A stretch of DNA of 64,000 nt. Source: Thermohalobaculum sp951813525. Lineage in GTDB: Bacteria; Pseudomonadota; Alphaproteobacteria; Rhodobacterales; Rhodobacteraceae. Position numbers and translations under genes: made by a program. Location of the stretch: NCBI GenBank assembly GCA_951813525.2, contig CATOTJ020000001.1:1237401-1301400 (forward strand), read 5' to 3'. Below the pieces are notes generated by a model, which searched no databases, had not been told where the DNA came from, and worked only from the letters and a program-made list of their open reading frames with translations. The first letter of the stretch is position 1; every line of letters starts with the position of its first letter. This document shows positions 1 to 8,731 of the stretch, piece by piece.

Positions 1-524
1 CGCCCCCAGCTATCATGGATATGCCCACACACACAGAGCCGCGGCTGCGCCCGTTCGATTGCAGCGCGCAGAGCGGTCGAGCCGAGGGATGCGCCCGCCT
101 TGTTGCGATCGGCAACGCCCTTGGGCGGAGAGTGGGAAATCAGGATATCCGCCTGGGTCAGGTGCGCCAGCATCTTGGTCGCAAGCTCTTCGGTCAGATC
201 GCAGGACCAATCGCCGAATGGGGTGACGGGGATGGCATAGCCGATCCCGAAAAGGGACAGCCCCTGGACCTGGCAGCTTTCGCCGTGGAGCACCGTTGCG
301 TCTGTCGCCGCGCGCAGCTCGTCGGCGCTTTCGGCATTGCCGGGCACGTAGACCGCCTTGTCTGCAAGTGTCCAGAGCATGTCCATCGCGTCGCCCAGGC
401 CGTTGCGCGTGTTGCAAAAGTCGCCGGCCCCGATAACCAGATCGGCCTCGCGCGCCGCCAGGACGATGTCGCGCGCACGGCCCCGCGAGAGGTGAAGGTC
501 GGAAAACGCCAGAACCCGGGTCAC
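1..524 (-). CDS. Metallophosphoesterase (calcineurin-like), 3' end cut by window
   Basis: Reading leftward from a GTG at 524, the product opens with TRVLAFSDLHLSRG, containing the metal-binding DxH of calcineurin-like phosphoesterases. Further on are GAGDFCN (GD motif), a GNAE segment, ILISHSPP and, near the window edge, VCGHIHDSWG (GHxH motif). These are the ordered metal ligands of the superfamily, so it is probably a cytoplasmic hydrolase; the substrate cannot be told. The start overlaps the stop of the upstream glycosylase gene by four bases (GTGA), implying translational coupling in one transcript. The frame is open to base 1, so the C-terminus lies outside the window. No shorter start is needed because homologous residues begin right after the GTG. 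Confidence 0.85.
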   Translation of the reverse strand, partial: MTRVLAFSDLHLSRGRARDIVLAAREADLVIGAGDFCNTRNGLGDAMDMLWTLADKAVYVPGNAESADELRAATDATVLHGESCQVQGLSLFGIGYAIPVTPFGDWSCDLTEELATKMLAHLTQADILISHSPPKGVADRNKAGASLGSTALRAAIERAQPRLCVCGHIHDSWG

Positions 525-1429
525 AGCGGCGCCCCGTTGTCCAGCGCCTTGCGCACGGCGATCAAATCGAACCAGGACAGCTTTTTCTCGGAAGGCTGAC
601 GCAGCAGATAGGCCGGGTGAAAGCTGGGCAGCAGCGGCTTGCCGGTTGGCTGGTGCTGCACCCAGCGCCCGCGCATCCGTTTGATCCCGGTCGAGGTCTG
701 CAACAGCGCCTTGGTTGGGGTATTGCCCATGGTCAGGACAATGTCGGGATCGGCCAACTGGATATGGCGTACGACAAAGGGCAGGAAAGACGCTGCCTCC
801 TGCTCGGACGGGGTGCGATTGCCCGCAGGGCGCCAGGGCAGAATGTTGGTGATGTAGACCGCATCCGCGGGTAGATCTGCGGTGCGCGAGAGGCCGATGG
901 CGGCCAGCATCCTGTCCAGAAGCTGCCCGGCACGCCCGACAAAGGGCTTGCCGATACGGTCCTCGTCGGCGCCGGGCGCCTCGCCGATCACCATGAGGCG
1001 GGCAGCGGGATTGCCGTCGGCGAAGACAAAATTGCGGGCGCCGTCGCGCAGCGCCGAGCCGGGCCAGTTGCGAACCGCATCGGCGAGATCTTCCAGCGTC
1101 GCCGCAGAATTCGCCAGAGCTGCAGGATCGGGAACGACAGGATCAGGCCGCGCGTCTTCCGGTGTGCCTGCGGAACGGGTCGGCGCGCGCGGAGCGGCGG
1201 AGGGTGTATGAGGGACAGTTGCCTCTGGCACGGGGGACTGCGGTGCGGAGGACTGCGGTGCGGAGGATTGCGGTGAGGACGGCAGCGTTGAGGACGACTG
1301 CGGTGCCGCCGCGCCGGGTTTATCGGTATCGAACCGGTTGACGGGGCCGTCCGAAATCGCCTCGTCAGCACCGAGTTCGATCTGCCAGGCAAGTGCGGAG
1401 ATCAGGGATTGGCGGGTGTCACCTTGCAT
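521..1429 (-). CDS. Uracil-DNA glycosylase, family 4-like but without cysteines
   Basis: The protein has 302 residues if it starts at the ATG at 1429, preceded by an AAAGGTG ribosome site; a longer frame to 1504 lacks one. Motifs are GEAPGADED with FVGRAGQLLD (uracil-pocket motif A region), VYITNILPWRPAGNR, and the C-terminal SFHPAYLL (HPA motif). It should excise uracil from DNA to start base-excision repair. Oddities: family 4 enzymes carry four cysteines for a [4Fe-4S] cluster, yet this protein has none (NILPWRP where the family has a Cys before RP). About 60 residues near the N-terminus are a Ser/Pro/Gln-rich linker encoded by short tandem repeats. It resembles the iron-sulfur-free UDG class described in Bradyrhizobium, though that match is from memory. 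Confidence 0.88.
   Translation of the reverse strand: MQGDTRQSLISALAWQIELGADEAISDGPVNRFDTDKPGAAAPQSSSTLPSSPQSSAPQSSAPQSPVPEATVPHTPSAAPRAPTRSAGTPEDARPDPVVPDPAALANSAATLEDLADAVRNWPGSALRDGARNFVFADGNPAARLMVIGEAPGADEDRIGKPFVGRAGQLLDRMLAAIGLSRTADLPADAVYITNILPWRPAGNRTPSEQEAASFLPFVVRHIQLADPDIVLTMGNTPTKALLQTSTGIKRMRGRWVQHQPTGKPLLPSFHPAYLLRQPSEKKLSWFDLIAVRKALDNGAPL
1236..1280. repeat. Three 15-bp tandem repeats inside the glycosylase linker
   Basis: A 15-bp unit (gactgcggtgcggag) occurs twice exactly and a third time with changes. On the minus strand it encodes the repeated SSAPQ/SSPQ segment of the glycosylase linker. Unit number could vary by slippage without shifting the frame. Confidence 0.75.
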
Positions 1430-1590
1430 GCCGGCACCTTTCGGTCGGTGGGCCTGCGGCCGCTTTGCGCGGGTTTTGCCTCCAAACCCCCAAGATATCT
1501 GCAATCATAAGAAGAAAGGTAGCCAGAGCCGTCAGCGGCGCCGGGCCGCCTGCCGCGGCGCCCCCAATAGGGGCAGCGCTATCGGTGCGG

Positions 1591-2988
1591 TCAATCACCG
1601 GGCCGGGGGTCGATCGGGGTAAGGTCGAGCGCAAGATCCGCCTCGAGCGCTGCCGCGTAGGGCAACAATTTATCCTCGCCGTGCAGAGGCCCGACCATCT
1701 GCAAGCCGACCGGCAGGCCGCTTTGCGTGAACCCGCATGGCAGCGAGAGGGCCGGGGCGGAGGTCAGTGTGACGGCGTAGGCAATGGCCAGCCAGTCGAT
1801 ATAGGTGTCGAAGACCTGACCGTCGCATTCCGTGACCGTGCGGTCCCCGACCGGGTAGGGCGGCACGATGGTCGCTGGCGACAGCAGCAGGTCGTAGGTC
1901 TGGAAGAATGCGGCGTGGCTTTGGATCATCCGGTTACGGATCGTGTTGGCCCGGACAATCTCGGCCCCGGTGATCTTGTGGCCAACCTCGATATTCCAGA
2001 TGAGGTCGGGTTTCATGATATCCCGTTTCTCGCGGTAATGCCGGTCATGCTTGGTCGCGAACGAGATCCCGCGGATTGTCTGGAACGCCTCATGGGCGCC
2101 GGAATAGTCGGGGCACGCCTCTTCAACCGTTGCGCCCAGCGCTTCGAAGCGCCTGGCCGCGGCTTCGGTGATGCGCCGGACCTCCGGGTCGACCGGGGTC
2201 AGCCCGTTGAAATCGGCCGACCAGGCGACCCTGACAGGCACGCGCGGGCTTTCAGCGAGAGCGCGAAACGATGTGCCCGGCGAGGGCTGGGCGTAAGGTT
2301 CGCGCGGGTCCGCGCCCTCCATCGCGTCGAGAAACAGGCCGAGATCGCCGATATTGCGCGCCATCGGACCTTCTGTGCCCAGAACGTCGAATTCGTTGGG
2401 TGTCGGGCCGCAGGGCACCCGCGCCGCGGACGGGCGCAGGCCGACACAGCCGCAGAACGAGGCGGGATTGCGCAGCGATCCGCCCATGTCCGAGCCGTGA
2501 GCGAGCCAGGCCTGGCCGGAGACCAGTGCCGCACCGGAGCCGCCGGAGGACCCGGCAACCGAGCGCGACGTGTTCCAGGGGTTGCGGGTTCGCCCGAAAA
2601 CCTCGTTGAAGGTCGATCCCCCGGCACCGAACTCCGGCGTGTTGGACTTGGCATAGACGATGCCGCCGCGTTCCTCGATCCGTTGGACCACATGGTCGGA
2701 GGCCGTCGAAACGTTGTCCTGGTAGATCAGCGAGCCATGGGTTGTGCGCACCCCTTCGACCTCGGTCAGGTCCTTGATCGCCACCGGCATGCCCGCCAGC
2801 ACGCTGCCCGGATCGGCTGCCGCCGCCCGGTCCCGGGCCCGGTCAAAGCACAAGGTCGGCAAGGCGTTGATCCGGTCATCGACCTCGCCGATGCGCGCCT
2901 CCAGCGCGTCGAGCAGATCAGACGGTTGCAGGTCGCGGCTGGCCAGGCGGTCACGCACCTCGCGCGCAGTGGAATGGATCAGGGACAT
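1591..2988 (-). CDS. Amidase signature family hydrolase
   Basis: The 465-residue product has the complete Ser-cisSer-Lys triad region of the amidase signature family: Lys in PVAIKDLTEVEG (about residue 70), the Gly/Ser-rich SVAGSSGGSGAAL stretch with the cis-Ser (about 145), and the nucleophile in GSDMGGSLRNPASFCG (about 170). Length fits the family (450-500). It should hydrolyse an amide to acid and ammonia in the cytoplasm. It is not GatA by context, since no gatB or gatC lies nearby, and the substrate is unknown. The ATG start has a GAGG ribosome site about eight bases upstream. The gene stands alone, 160 bp upstream of the glycosylase pair on the same strand, and faces away from the dehydrogenase gene on its other side. 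Confidence 0.9.
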   Translation of the reverse strand: MSLIHSTAREVRDRLASRDLQPSDLLDALEARIGEVDDRINALPTLCFDRARDRAAAADPGSVLAGMPVAIKDLTEVEGVRTTHGSLIYQDNVSTASDHVVQRIEERGGIVYAKSNTPEFGAGGSTFNEVFGRTRNPWNTSRSVAGSSGGSGAALVSGQAWLAHGSDMGGSLRNPASFCGCVGLRPSAARVPCGPTPNEFDVLGTEGPMARNIGDLGLFLDAMEGADPREPYAQPSPGTSFRALAESPRVPVRVAWSADFNGLTPVDPEVRRITEAAARRFEALGATVEEACPDYSGAHEAFQTIRGISFATKHDRHYREKRDIMKPDLIWNIEVGHKITGAEIVRANTIRNRMIQSHAAFFQTYDLLLSPATIVPPYPVGDRTVTECDGQVFDTYIDWLAIAYAVTLTSAPALSLPCGFTQSGLPVGLQMVGPLHGEDKLLPYAAALEADLALDLTPIDPRPGD

Positions 2989-3170
2989 TGAAACCTCGTT
3001 CTCGTCGGACGGTCTTGGTTACGGTGTCAGGCCACCTGCGATCAACCACGGAAAAGCAGGCGCCCGGCATATCAAGTTGGAAAAGCGCGCGCCGGGCCGC
3101 ATGGACGCTTGGCAAAGCCGGGCAGGCGCGATTACGCTGCGGCGCAAATCAATACGCCTTGGAGGGGAAC

Positions 3171-4283
3171 ATGCGTACACGCGCCGCCGTCGCCACAGCC
3201 GCTGGCAAACCGCTTGAGATCATGGACGTCAATCTGGACGGTCCGCGGGCCGGAGAGGTTCTGGTCGAGATCAAGGCCACGGGCATCTGCCATACCGACG
3301 AGTTCACGCTGTCGGGCGCCGATCCGGAAGGGATGTTCCCGGCGATCCTGGGCCATGAAGGCGCCGGTGTCGTGGTCGAGGTCGGCCCGGGCGTGATGTC
3401 GCTGAAGCCGGGCGACCATGTGATCCCGCTCTACACCCCGGAATGCCGGGAATGCGAGTACTGTCTGAACCCGAAGACCAATCTGTGCCAGGCGATCCGC
3501 GTGACGCAGGGCGCAGGCAAAATGCCTGATGGCACAAGCCGGTTCACGACGCTGGATGGTGACGAGATCCTGCATTATATGGGCTGTTCGACCTTTTCGA
3601 ACCACACGGTCCTGCCGGAGATCGCGCTGGCCAAGGTGCGCGAGGACGCGCCCTTCGACAAAATTTGCTATATCGGCTGCGGTGTGACAACCGGCATCGG
3701 CGCGGTGATGAACACGGCCAAGGTCGAGATCGGCAGCCGCTGTGTCGTCTTTGGGCTGGGCGGCATCGGGCTGAATGTGATCCAGGGCCTGCGCCTGGCC
3801 GGGTGCGACCAGATCGTCGGTGTCGACATCAACGACGGCAAGAAACCGATGGCCGAGCGTTTCGGCATGACGGATTTCGTGAACCCGAAGGAGGTCGAGG
3901 GCGATCTGGTTCCCTATCTGGTCGACCTGACCGGCGGCGGTGCCGATTACTCGTTCGATGCGACCGGCAATGTCAGCGTCATGCGCGATGCACTGGAATG
4001 CGCGCACAAAGGCTGGGGCGAATCGGTCATCATCGGCGTGGCACCGGCGGGCGCTGAAATCAGCACCCGCCCGTTCCAGTTGGTCACGGGCCGGGTGTGG
4101 CGCGGGACCGCCTTTGGCGGCGCGCGCGGGCGCACCGATGTGCCGAAGATCGTCGATTGGTATATGGACGGCAAAATCGAGATCGACCCGATGATCACCC
4201 ACACCATGGGTCTGGACGACATCAACAAAGGGTTCGATCTGATGCACGCCGGGGAGAGCATCCGGGCGGTGGTGACTTATTAA
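3171..4283 (+). CDS. frmA: S-(hydroxymethyl)glutathione dehydrogenase (class III alcohol dehydrogenase)
   Basis: A 370-residue zinc alcohol dehydrogenase of class III. It oxidises S-hydroxymethylglutathione, formed from formaldehyde and glutathione, to S-formylglutathione with NAD+. Catalytic zinc ligands are visible as GICHTDE (C40) and GHEGAG (H62, E63) plus the Cys of YIGCGVTTG. The structural zinc site is the four-Cys run PECRECEYCLNPKTNLC. The NAD fold is VFGLGGIGLNVIQG followed by VDIN. The ATG at 3171 follows a GGAGGGG ribosome site; a longer open frame upstream has no such support. The next pathway enzyme, S-formylglutathione hydrolase, is encoded 7 kb away rather than adjacent. A strong terminator follows. 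Confidence 0.96.
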   Translation: MRTRAAVATAAGKPLEIMDVNLDGPRAGEVLVEIKATGICHTDEFTLSGADPEGMFPAILGHEGAGVVVEVGPGVMSLKPGDHVIPLYTPECRECEYCLNPKTNLCQAIRVTQGAGKMPDGTSRFTTLDGDEILHYMGCSTFSNHTVLPEIALAKVREDAPFDKICYIGCGVTTGIGAVMNTAKVEIGSRCVVFGLGGIGLNVIQGLRLAGCDQIVGVDINDGKKPMAERFGMTDFVNPKEVEGDLVPYLVDLTGGGADYSFDATGNVSVMRDALECAHKGWGESVIIGVAPAGAEISTRPFQLVTGRVWRGTAFGGARGRTDVPKIVDWYMDGKIEIDPMITHTMGLDDINKGFDLMHAGESIRAVVTY

Positions 4284-4335
4284 GGAGCAATGGCGGGGCT
4301 TGCCCGACCTTACGGGACGATCACAAACGAGCGTA

Positions 4336-4363
4336 GGGCGGGGATTACCCCGCCCGTTTTTTT
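4336..4363 (+). terminator. Rho-independent terminator after frmA
   Basis: GGGCGGGG and CCCCGCCC form an 8-bp GC-only stem around an ATTA loop, followed by seven T residues. It ends the formaldehyde dehydrogenase transcript and abuts the annotated GTG start of the next gene. Confidence 0.93.
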
Positions 4364-5260
4364 GTGACCCGAATTCATGTGACCCAAGTTGTTGTGACCC
4401 AGAACCCGTTCGTCGTCGGCCTCGCCGCTATGCTGATCGCGATGGTGCTGCTGCCCATTGGTGATGCCCTGTCGAAGCTGGTGGTCGCCACTTGTCCGGC
4501 GGAGCAGATCACGTGGGTGCGCAATCTCGTTCACGCCGGGTTGATCCTGCCTTTGGCGCTGCGCGGCGGGGCGCGATTGCCGATGACGCCGCTGCATCTG
4601 ATCCGGGCGGTCTGTTTCCTGATGATGGCAGTTCTTTATATCGCGGCGCTCAAGTTTATGCCGCTGGCCGATGGTCAGGCCCTGGTCTTTACGTTTCCGC
4701 TGATGGTGATGGTGTATTCGGCGATGGCGCTGGGCCACCGGGTCGGCCCGGTCCGGTGGAGTGCGGCGCTGGCCGGGTTGATCGGCGTGGTGCTGGTCGT
4801 GCAGCCTGGCTTTCGCGCCGTCACGATCGGTGTGCCGCTGGCCCTGACGGCTGCGGTCGCGGCGGCGGCCTATATTCTGCTGACCCGGCGCCTGGCCGGC
4901 ACCGCACCGCAAATGATGCTGCTGGCTTTGCCCGCCCTGGTTTCGGTGATCGCGCTGACGCCGCTGATGCCCTGGCGGTGGGTGACGCCGGGCTTCGCCG
5001 ATCTGGCGATCATGATCGTCATCGGGCTGCTCTCGACCGCGATCCATCTGCTGTTGATCATCGCATACGCGCGGTCAGAACCCAGCGCCATCGCGCCGTT
5101 GGCCTATTTGCAGATCGCTGTCGGCGTGGTGCTGGGCTGGTGGATGTTTGGCGATTTACCGAATGCGGTCGGCGCGGTTGGATTGGGTATCGTCGTCTTG
5201 AGCGGCGTCGTCATATCGGTGCGCGAACATCGCGCCCGCAATAAGGCGCAGGTGCAGTGA
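4364..5260 (+). CDS. DMT-family transporter (EamA, about 10 TM helices)
   Basis: A 298-residue integral membrane protein of the drug/metabolite transporter superfamily with two EamA repeats. The repeat hallmarks are FLMMAVLYIAALKFMPLAD and GLIGVVLVVQPGF in the first half, and PLAYLQIAVGVVLGWWMFGD in the second. The substrate cannot be inferred. The start is uncertain: the GTG at 4364 lies inside the T-run of the preceding terminator, so transcripts starting downstream could not include a ribosome site for it. Two more in-frame GTGs follow (4379, 4394) within a curious triple GTGACCC repeat. Starting at 4394 leaves the first helix intact (288 residues) and may be preferable. Confidence 0.85.
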   Translation: MTRIHVTQVVVTQNPFVVGLAAMLIAMVLLPIGDALSKLVVATCPAEQITWVRNLVHAGLILPLALRGGARLPMTPLHLIRAVCFLMMAVLYIAALKFMPLADGQALVFTFPLMVMVYSAMALGHRVGPVRWSAALAGLIGVVLVVQPGFRAVTIGVPLALTAAVAAAAYILLTRRLAGTAPQMMLLALPALVSVIALTPLMPWRWVTPGFADLAIMIVIGLLSTAIHLLLIIAYARSEPSAIAPLAYLQIAVGVVLGWWMFGDLPNAVGAVGLGIVVLSGVVISVREHRARNKAQVQ

Positions 5261-5300
5261 CCGGCTTGGGTTCGGCAGTCTGCGTTCGGGCGCGTTCGCC

Positions 5301-6146
5301 ATGACCCGGACATTGATTTGGCTGACATTCGCGCGCTCGGGCTCGAACCATCTGACCGATTTATTGGCGGCGCTGCCGGGCATTGCCAGCATGACCGAGC
5401 TGTTTTCGCCAAGTGCGGTTCAGGTTCATTCTTTTCAGGACGATGCGCCGACCGTAATCGGCCGCATCCTGGCGCTGTGCCGGGGGCTGTCGGTTCCGCT
5501 GCCGTCCGGGGGCAGCGATTTGAACGCGATGATGGCCTATCCGCCACTGATCGCGGCGGTGCGCGAAGACCCGGTTCGAACGATTTCGATACTGCGCAGC
5601 GCAAACGCCGCATCTCTGGACAGTCTGAAGCTGTTTCCAGGTCACTTGCCGGACCGGGCGGTCGAGCTTTTGCTGGTGGATCCGGCGGCGGTGCCCTGTG
5701 CGTTGCTGCGCAATCCGCTGGACAGTTTCATCTCTCACCTGAAGCGGCGCCAGACCAAAGCGTTCCGCACCGCGGACACGACGGCGATCAAACCGCGCAT
5801 CGGGCTGAACGCCTATCGCCGGTATCTGGAGCAGCGGGCAGCGTGGCTGTCGCTGATCGCGCGCCATCAGGATCGCCTGGCGGTCTGTATTTCTTACGAA
5901 CACCTGATCGCGTTGGGCGCTGCAAAAGATCAGGCAGCTTGGTTGCAAAGGGTTCTGGCAGGCCGCGGGCTGATCGGCGGCGCGGCACCGCCCGCAGCAA
6001 TCCGCGAAGGAACGGTCCAGGACCGCGGAACCCACCCCAGTGAAAAGATCGCGAATTGGGCCGAGCTGTCGCGGCGGTGCGCCGAAGCCGGGATCGACCC
6101 GTTTCGCGACCTGGTGCCGTGGCCTGCGATGACCGGCGGCGGATAG
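5301..6146 (+). CDS. Sulfotransferase-like protein
   Basis: A 281-residue product. The N-terminal FARSGSNHLTDLLAALP resembles the 5'-phosphosulfate-binding loop of PAPS-dependent sulfotransferases. LLRNPLDSFISHLKRR at about residues 135-150 matches the 3'-phosphate-binding RxxxxxxxS motif. CISYEHLI is the usual strand and helix before the C-terminus. These features predict transfer of a sulfate group from PAPS to an unknown acceptor. No signal peptide or membrane helix is visible. It follows the DMT transporter by 40 bp on the same strand and may share its transcript. Confidence 0.72.
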   Translation: MTRTLIWLTFARSGSNHLTDLLAALPGIASMTELFSPSAVQVHSFQDDAPTVIGRILALCRGLSVPLPSGGSDLNAMMAYPPLIAAVREDPVRTISILRSANAASLDSLKLFPGHLPDRAVELLLVDPAAVPCALLRNPLDSFISHLKRRQTKAFRTADTTAIKPRIGLNAYRRYLEQRAAWLSLIARHQDRLAVCISYEHLIALGAAKDQAAWLQRVLAGRGLIGGAAPPAAIREGTVQDRGTHPSEKIANWAELSRRCAEAGIDPFRDLVPWPAMTGGG

Positions 6147-6326
6147 ATCCGCGAAAGCTGACCGGAGGGCGTTGGGGTTTCTGGCAGGCCGCCACACCGA
6201 TGGTTTGGCGCCGCAGCGGCGTGCGCGTTTCGGTCAATGTGGGATTCCCCACGAAAATGCCGGGCGGCAATCTGTTATACTGCGGCAAACGTGATCGCGG
6301 GTGCGATCGCTGGCAGGGGGGATCGC

Positions 6327-8552
6327 ATGCCACAAATCGAAAACCGGATGACCGACCTGATTCGCGCCGCCGAAGCGCGCTGGCGCCGGTCGACTGCCGA
6401 GCGAAATCGCGTTCATTCCGAAATGGCCAAGGCGGCGGATGGCGGCGCGCCGGACTGGCGTGATCTGGACCAGCGCGCCCGTTACGCGCGGCGGCTGGAG
6501 CGGCTTGGCGATCTTTCCGCTGCCGAAGCGGTGATGGATGACCGCGTTCACGATTTCAATCCGCTGGAACGCATTCTCGGCGCCAGCCAGCTTGCCGGGA
6601 TCGAGTTCTTCGAACGCGGTATCATCGCGGCCCGCGCCGTCGCGCGCATCGAGATCCGCAATACCGGTGGGCGGTTGTCGGGCTATGGCTCGGGCGTCAT
6701 GGTCTCGCCGCGCCTTTTGATGACGAACAACCATGTGCTCGGCAGCGAGACCGAAGCCAGCGGCAGTGTTGCGCAGTTCGAGTATCTGACGACGGCGGGC
6801 GGCATCACGCTGGAACCGAGGCCGTTCCGGCTGTCGCCCAGAACCTTCTTTGTGACCAGCAAAAAGCTGGACTTCACCCTTGTGGCCGTCGAGGAGGTCA
6901 ACGCGGCGGGCGAGCAGATTGCCGCGCGCGGCTGGTGCCCGCTGATCCCCGGATCGGGCAAGGCCGTTCTGGGCGAACGGGTCAACATCATCCAGCATCC
7001 GGGCGGCGAACGGATGCAAATCGCCGTTCGCGACAACACCGTCGTCGCCGTGGTCGACGACTTTCTGCAATACGAGGCGGACACAAAGCCCGGGTCTTCG
7101 GGCTCTCCGGTTTTCAACGAACAGTGGGAGATGGCGGCGCTGCACCATGCCGGTGTGCCGGAACGCGATCCGCGGGGGCGCGTGCTGATGCGCGATGGCC
7201 GTCCGTGGACGGGACGGCGCGAGGATATCGACCGGATCAACTGGATCGCCAACGAAGGCGTCCGGATCAGCCGCATCGTTCGCCATGTCGAATCCGAGAG
7301 CCTGGACGCACGGCGCCGCGCGCTTTTCCAGGAGGCGTTCACCCCGCCGCGACCGCTGAATATCTGGGATCTCTTTCGCGGGATGGGGTCGGAAAGCACG
7401 TCGACCGGGTCAACGCCCGGCGGCCAATCGCCAATCGAGGCAGTCGACGAAGACGGGAACGCCTCTTGGCTGTTCCGCCTGTCCTTTGGCCCGGCCGGGA
7501 ACACCGCTGCACCGCGCCCCACGATCACGGCCCCGTCAAGTGGCGCGCCCGCGGCCGGTCAGCCTGCCCGCGGCACGGATACCGCCGCGGCGGAGGACCC
7601 GGAACCCGGCACGGGGGATGGTGCTGACACTGGCGCCGATCTGGGCGCCGCGGACGACCGTGCCGGCGAGTTGGCCCAGCGCATCTTCGAGCGGTTTCAG
7701 CATGACGGCCCGTATTACGATCAGGCCGAAGACAGTGCCGCACGCGATGACTATTGGCAGGGCTTCGACCTGTCGCGGCCTGCCGACGAGTTGGCCCCGG
7801 CCCTGCAGGCGATGCTGGAAGAAACCCATACCGGACGTCACAGCTATGCCCGTGCACGGCATGAGTTTCTGTACCCGGCCATCGATCTGCACGAAGGCGG
7901 CGAGATGCGGAATATCTATTCCGGCACCGAACTGGACCCGCGCGAGGCGATCGCCCGGGAACTGGCCGAGGTGCTGCCCCGGGCCGAAGCGCTGGGGATG
8001 GAGACCGCAGGTCTGGATGTCGATGCGCTGTTGGACAGCGACGATCTTTGGGAGCGGGTCGAGGCCGAAACGCTTGGCGAAGAATCCGCCTCGGCCTTCA
8101 ACTGCGAACATGTCGTGTGCCAGTCCTGGTTCGACAAACGCCAGCCGATGAAGGCCGATATTCACCACCTGTTTGCGTGCGAGCCGGGCTGTAATTCGTT
8201 CCGCAATAACATCCCGTATTGGATCTTCGGGCCCGAGGACGAGGCCGTCCGGGATTTCTGCGGACGGCGCGAAGGCAACAAGTTCGAACCCGAGCACGGG
8301 CATGGTCCCGCCGCACGGGCGACGATGTATTTCCTGATGCGCTATCCCGGCGAGGTCGGCGACCGGCGGTCTGAATTTACCAAAAGCCGGGTCGGCGTTC
8401 TGTTGAAATGGCACGAGGCTGATCCGCCCTGCCGCTATGAACAGCACCGCAACTGGCTGACCGAAAAGGCGCAGGGCAACCGCAATCCGTTCATCGATTT
8501 TCCGGACATTGCGACGGCCGCGTTGCTGAACCTGGGGTTTGGCCGGCGCTGA
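6327..8552 (+). CDS. Serine protease-endonuclease I fusion protein
   Basis: A 741-residue two-enzyme polypeptide. Residues about 105-350 form a V8/trypsin-like protease: NNHV with catalytic H136, LDFTLVAVEE with D182, and PGSSGSP with S258. After a linker of about 120 residues rich in Pro, Gly, Ala and Asp, residues about 500-735 match endonuclease I (EndA/NucM, beta-beta-alpha-metal). Visible there are NCEHVVCQSW (catalytic H595), ADIHHLFAC with CNSFRNN, LLKWHEADPP and the family-ending GNRNPFID. The ATG at 6327 has a GGGGGGA ribosome site; the longer frame from 6237 does not. There is no signal peptide, although EndA relatives are normally secreted, so it probably acts in the cytoplasm. The role is unknown; protease-controlled nuclease activity, for instance in defence or cell suicide, is inference. 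Confidence 0.87.
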   Translation: MPQIENRMTDLIRAAEARWRRSTAERNRVHSEMAKAADGGAPDWRDLDQRARYARRLERLGDLSAAEAVMDDRVHDFNPLERILGASQLAGIEFFERGIIAARAVARIEIRNTGGRLSGYGSGVMVSPRLLMTNNHVLGSETEASGSVAQFEYLTTAGGITLEPRPFRLSPRTFFVTSKKLDFTLVAVEEVNAAGEQIAARGWCPLIPGSGKAVLGERVNIIQHPGGERMQIAVRDNTVVAVVDDFLQYEADTKPGSSGSPVFNEQWEMAALHHAGVPERDPRGRVLMRDGRPWTGRREDIDRINWIANEGVRISRIVRHVESESLDARRRALFQEAFTPPRPLNIWDLFRGMGSESTSTGSTPGGQSPIEAVDEDGNASWLFRLSFGPAGNTAAPRPTITAPSSGAPAAGQPARGTDTAAAEDPEPGTGDGADTGADLGAADDRAGELAQRIFERFQHDGPYYDQAEDSAARDDYWQGFDLSRPADELAPALQAMLEETHTGRHSYARARHEFLYPAIDLHEGGEMRNIYSGTELDPREAIARELAEVLPRAEALGMETAGLDVDALLDSDDLWERVEAETLGEESASAFNCEHVVCQSWFDKRQPMKADIHHLFACEPGCNSFRNNIPYWIFGPEDEAVRDFCGRREGNKFEPEHGHGPAARATMYFLMRYPGEVGDRRSEFTKSRVGVLLKWHEADPPCRYEQHRNWLTEKAQGNRNPFIDFPDIATAALLNLGFGRR

Positions 8553-8565
8553 GCCGGCATCGCGC

Positions 8566-8581
8566 GGGGGCGGGTGCCCCC
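8566..8581 (+). terminator. Hairpin downstream of the protease-nuclease gene
   Basis: GGGGGC and GCCCCC form a perfect 6-bp stem with a GGGT loop, 13 bp after the stop codon. There is no T-run, so it is a weak intrinsic terminator or an mRNA-stabilising hairpin. Confidence 0.5.
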
Positions 8582-8731
8582 GGCCCTGCGGCGCGTCGGC
8601 GCGGCCCTGCCCCGGCAGCTTCACACGACCGCCTAAATGGGCGATTTTGACAGCCCGCTGTTTTCCTTTTCATTGCGTCCCGGATCACACAAGACTAACC
8701 GAAGGCAAAGACCGGGCCATGGAGAGCAGGC

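Noticed and set aside
1236..1280. CRISPR-like short repeats
   Set aside because: The 15-bp units are adjacent without spacers and encode a protein linker.
2988..3170. N-terminal extension of the formaldehyde dehydrogenase frame
   Set aside because: The ATG at 3171 has a strong ribosome site and starts the family homology; the upstream part has no homology features.
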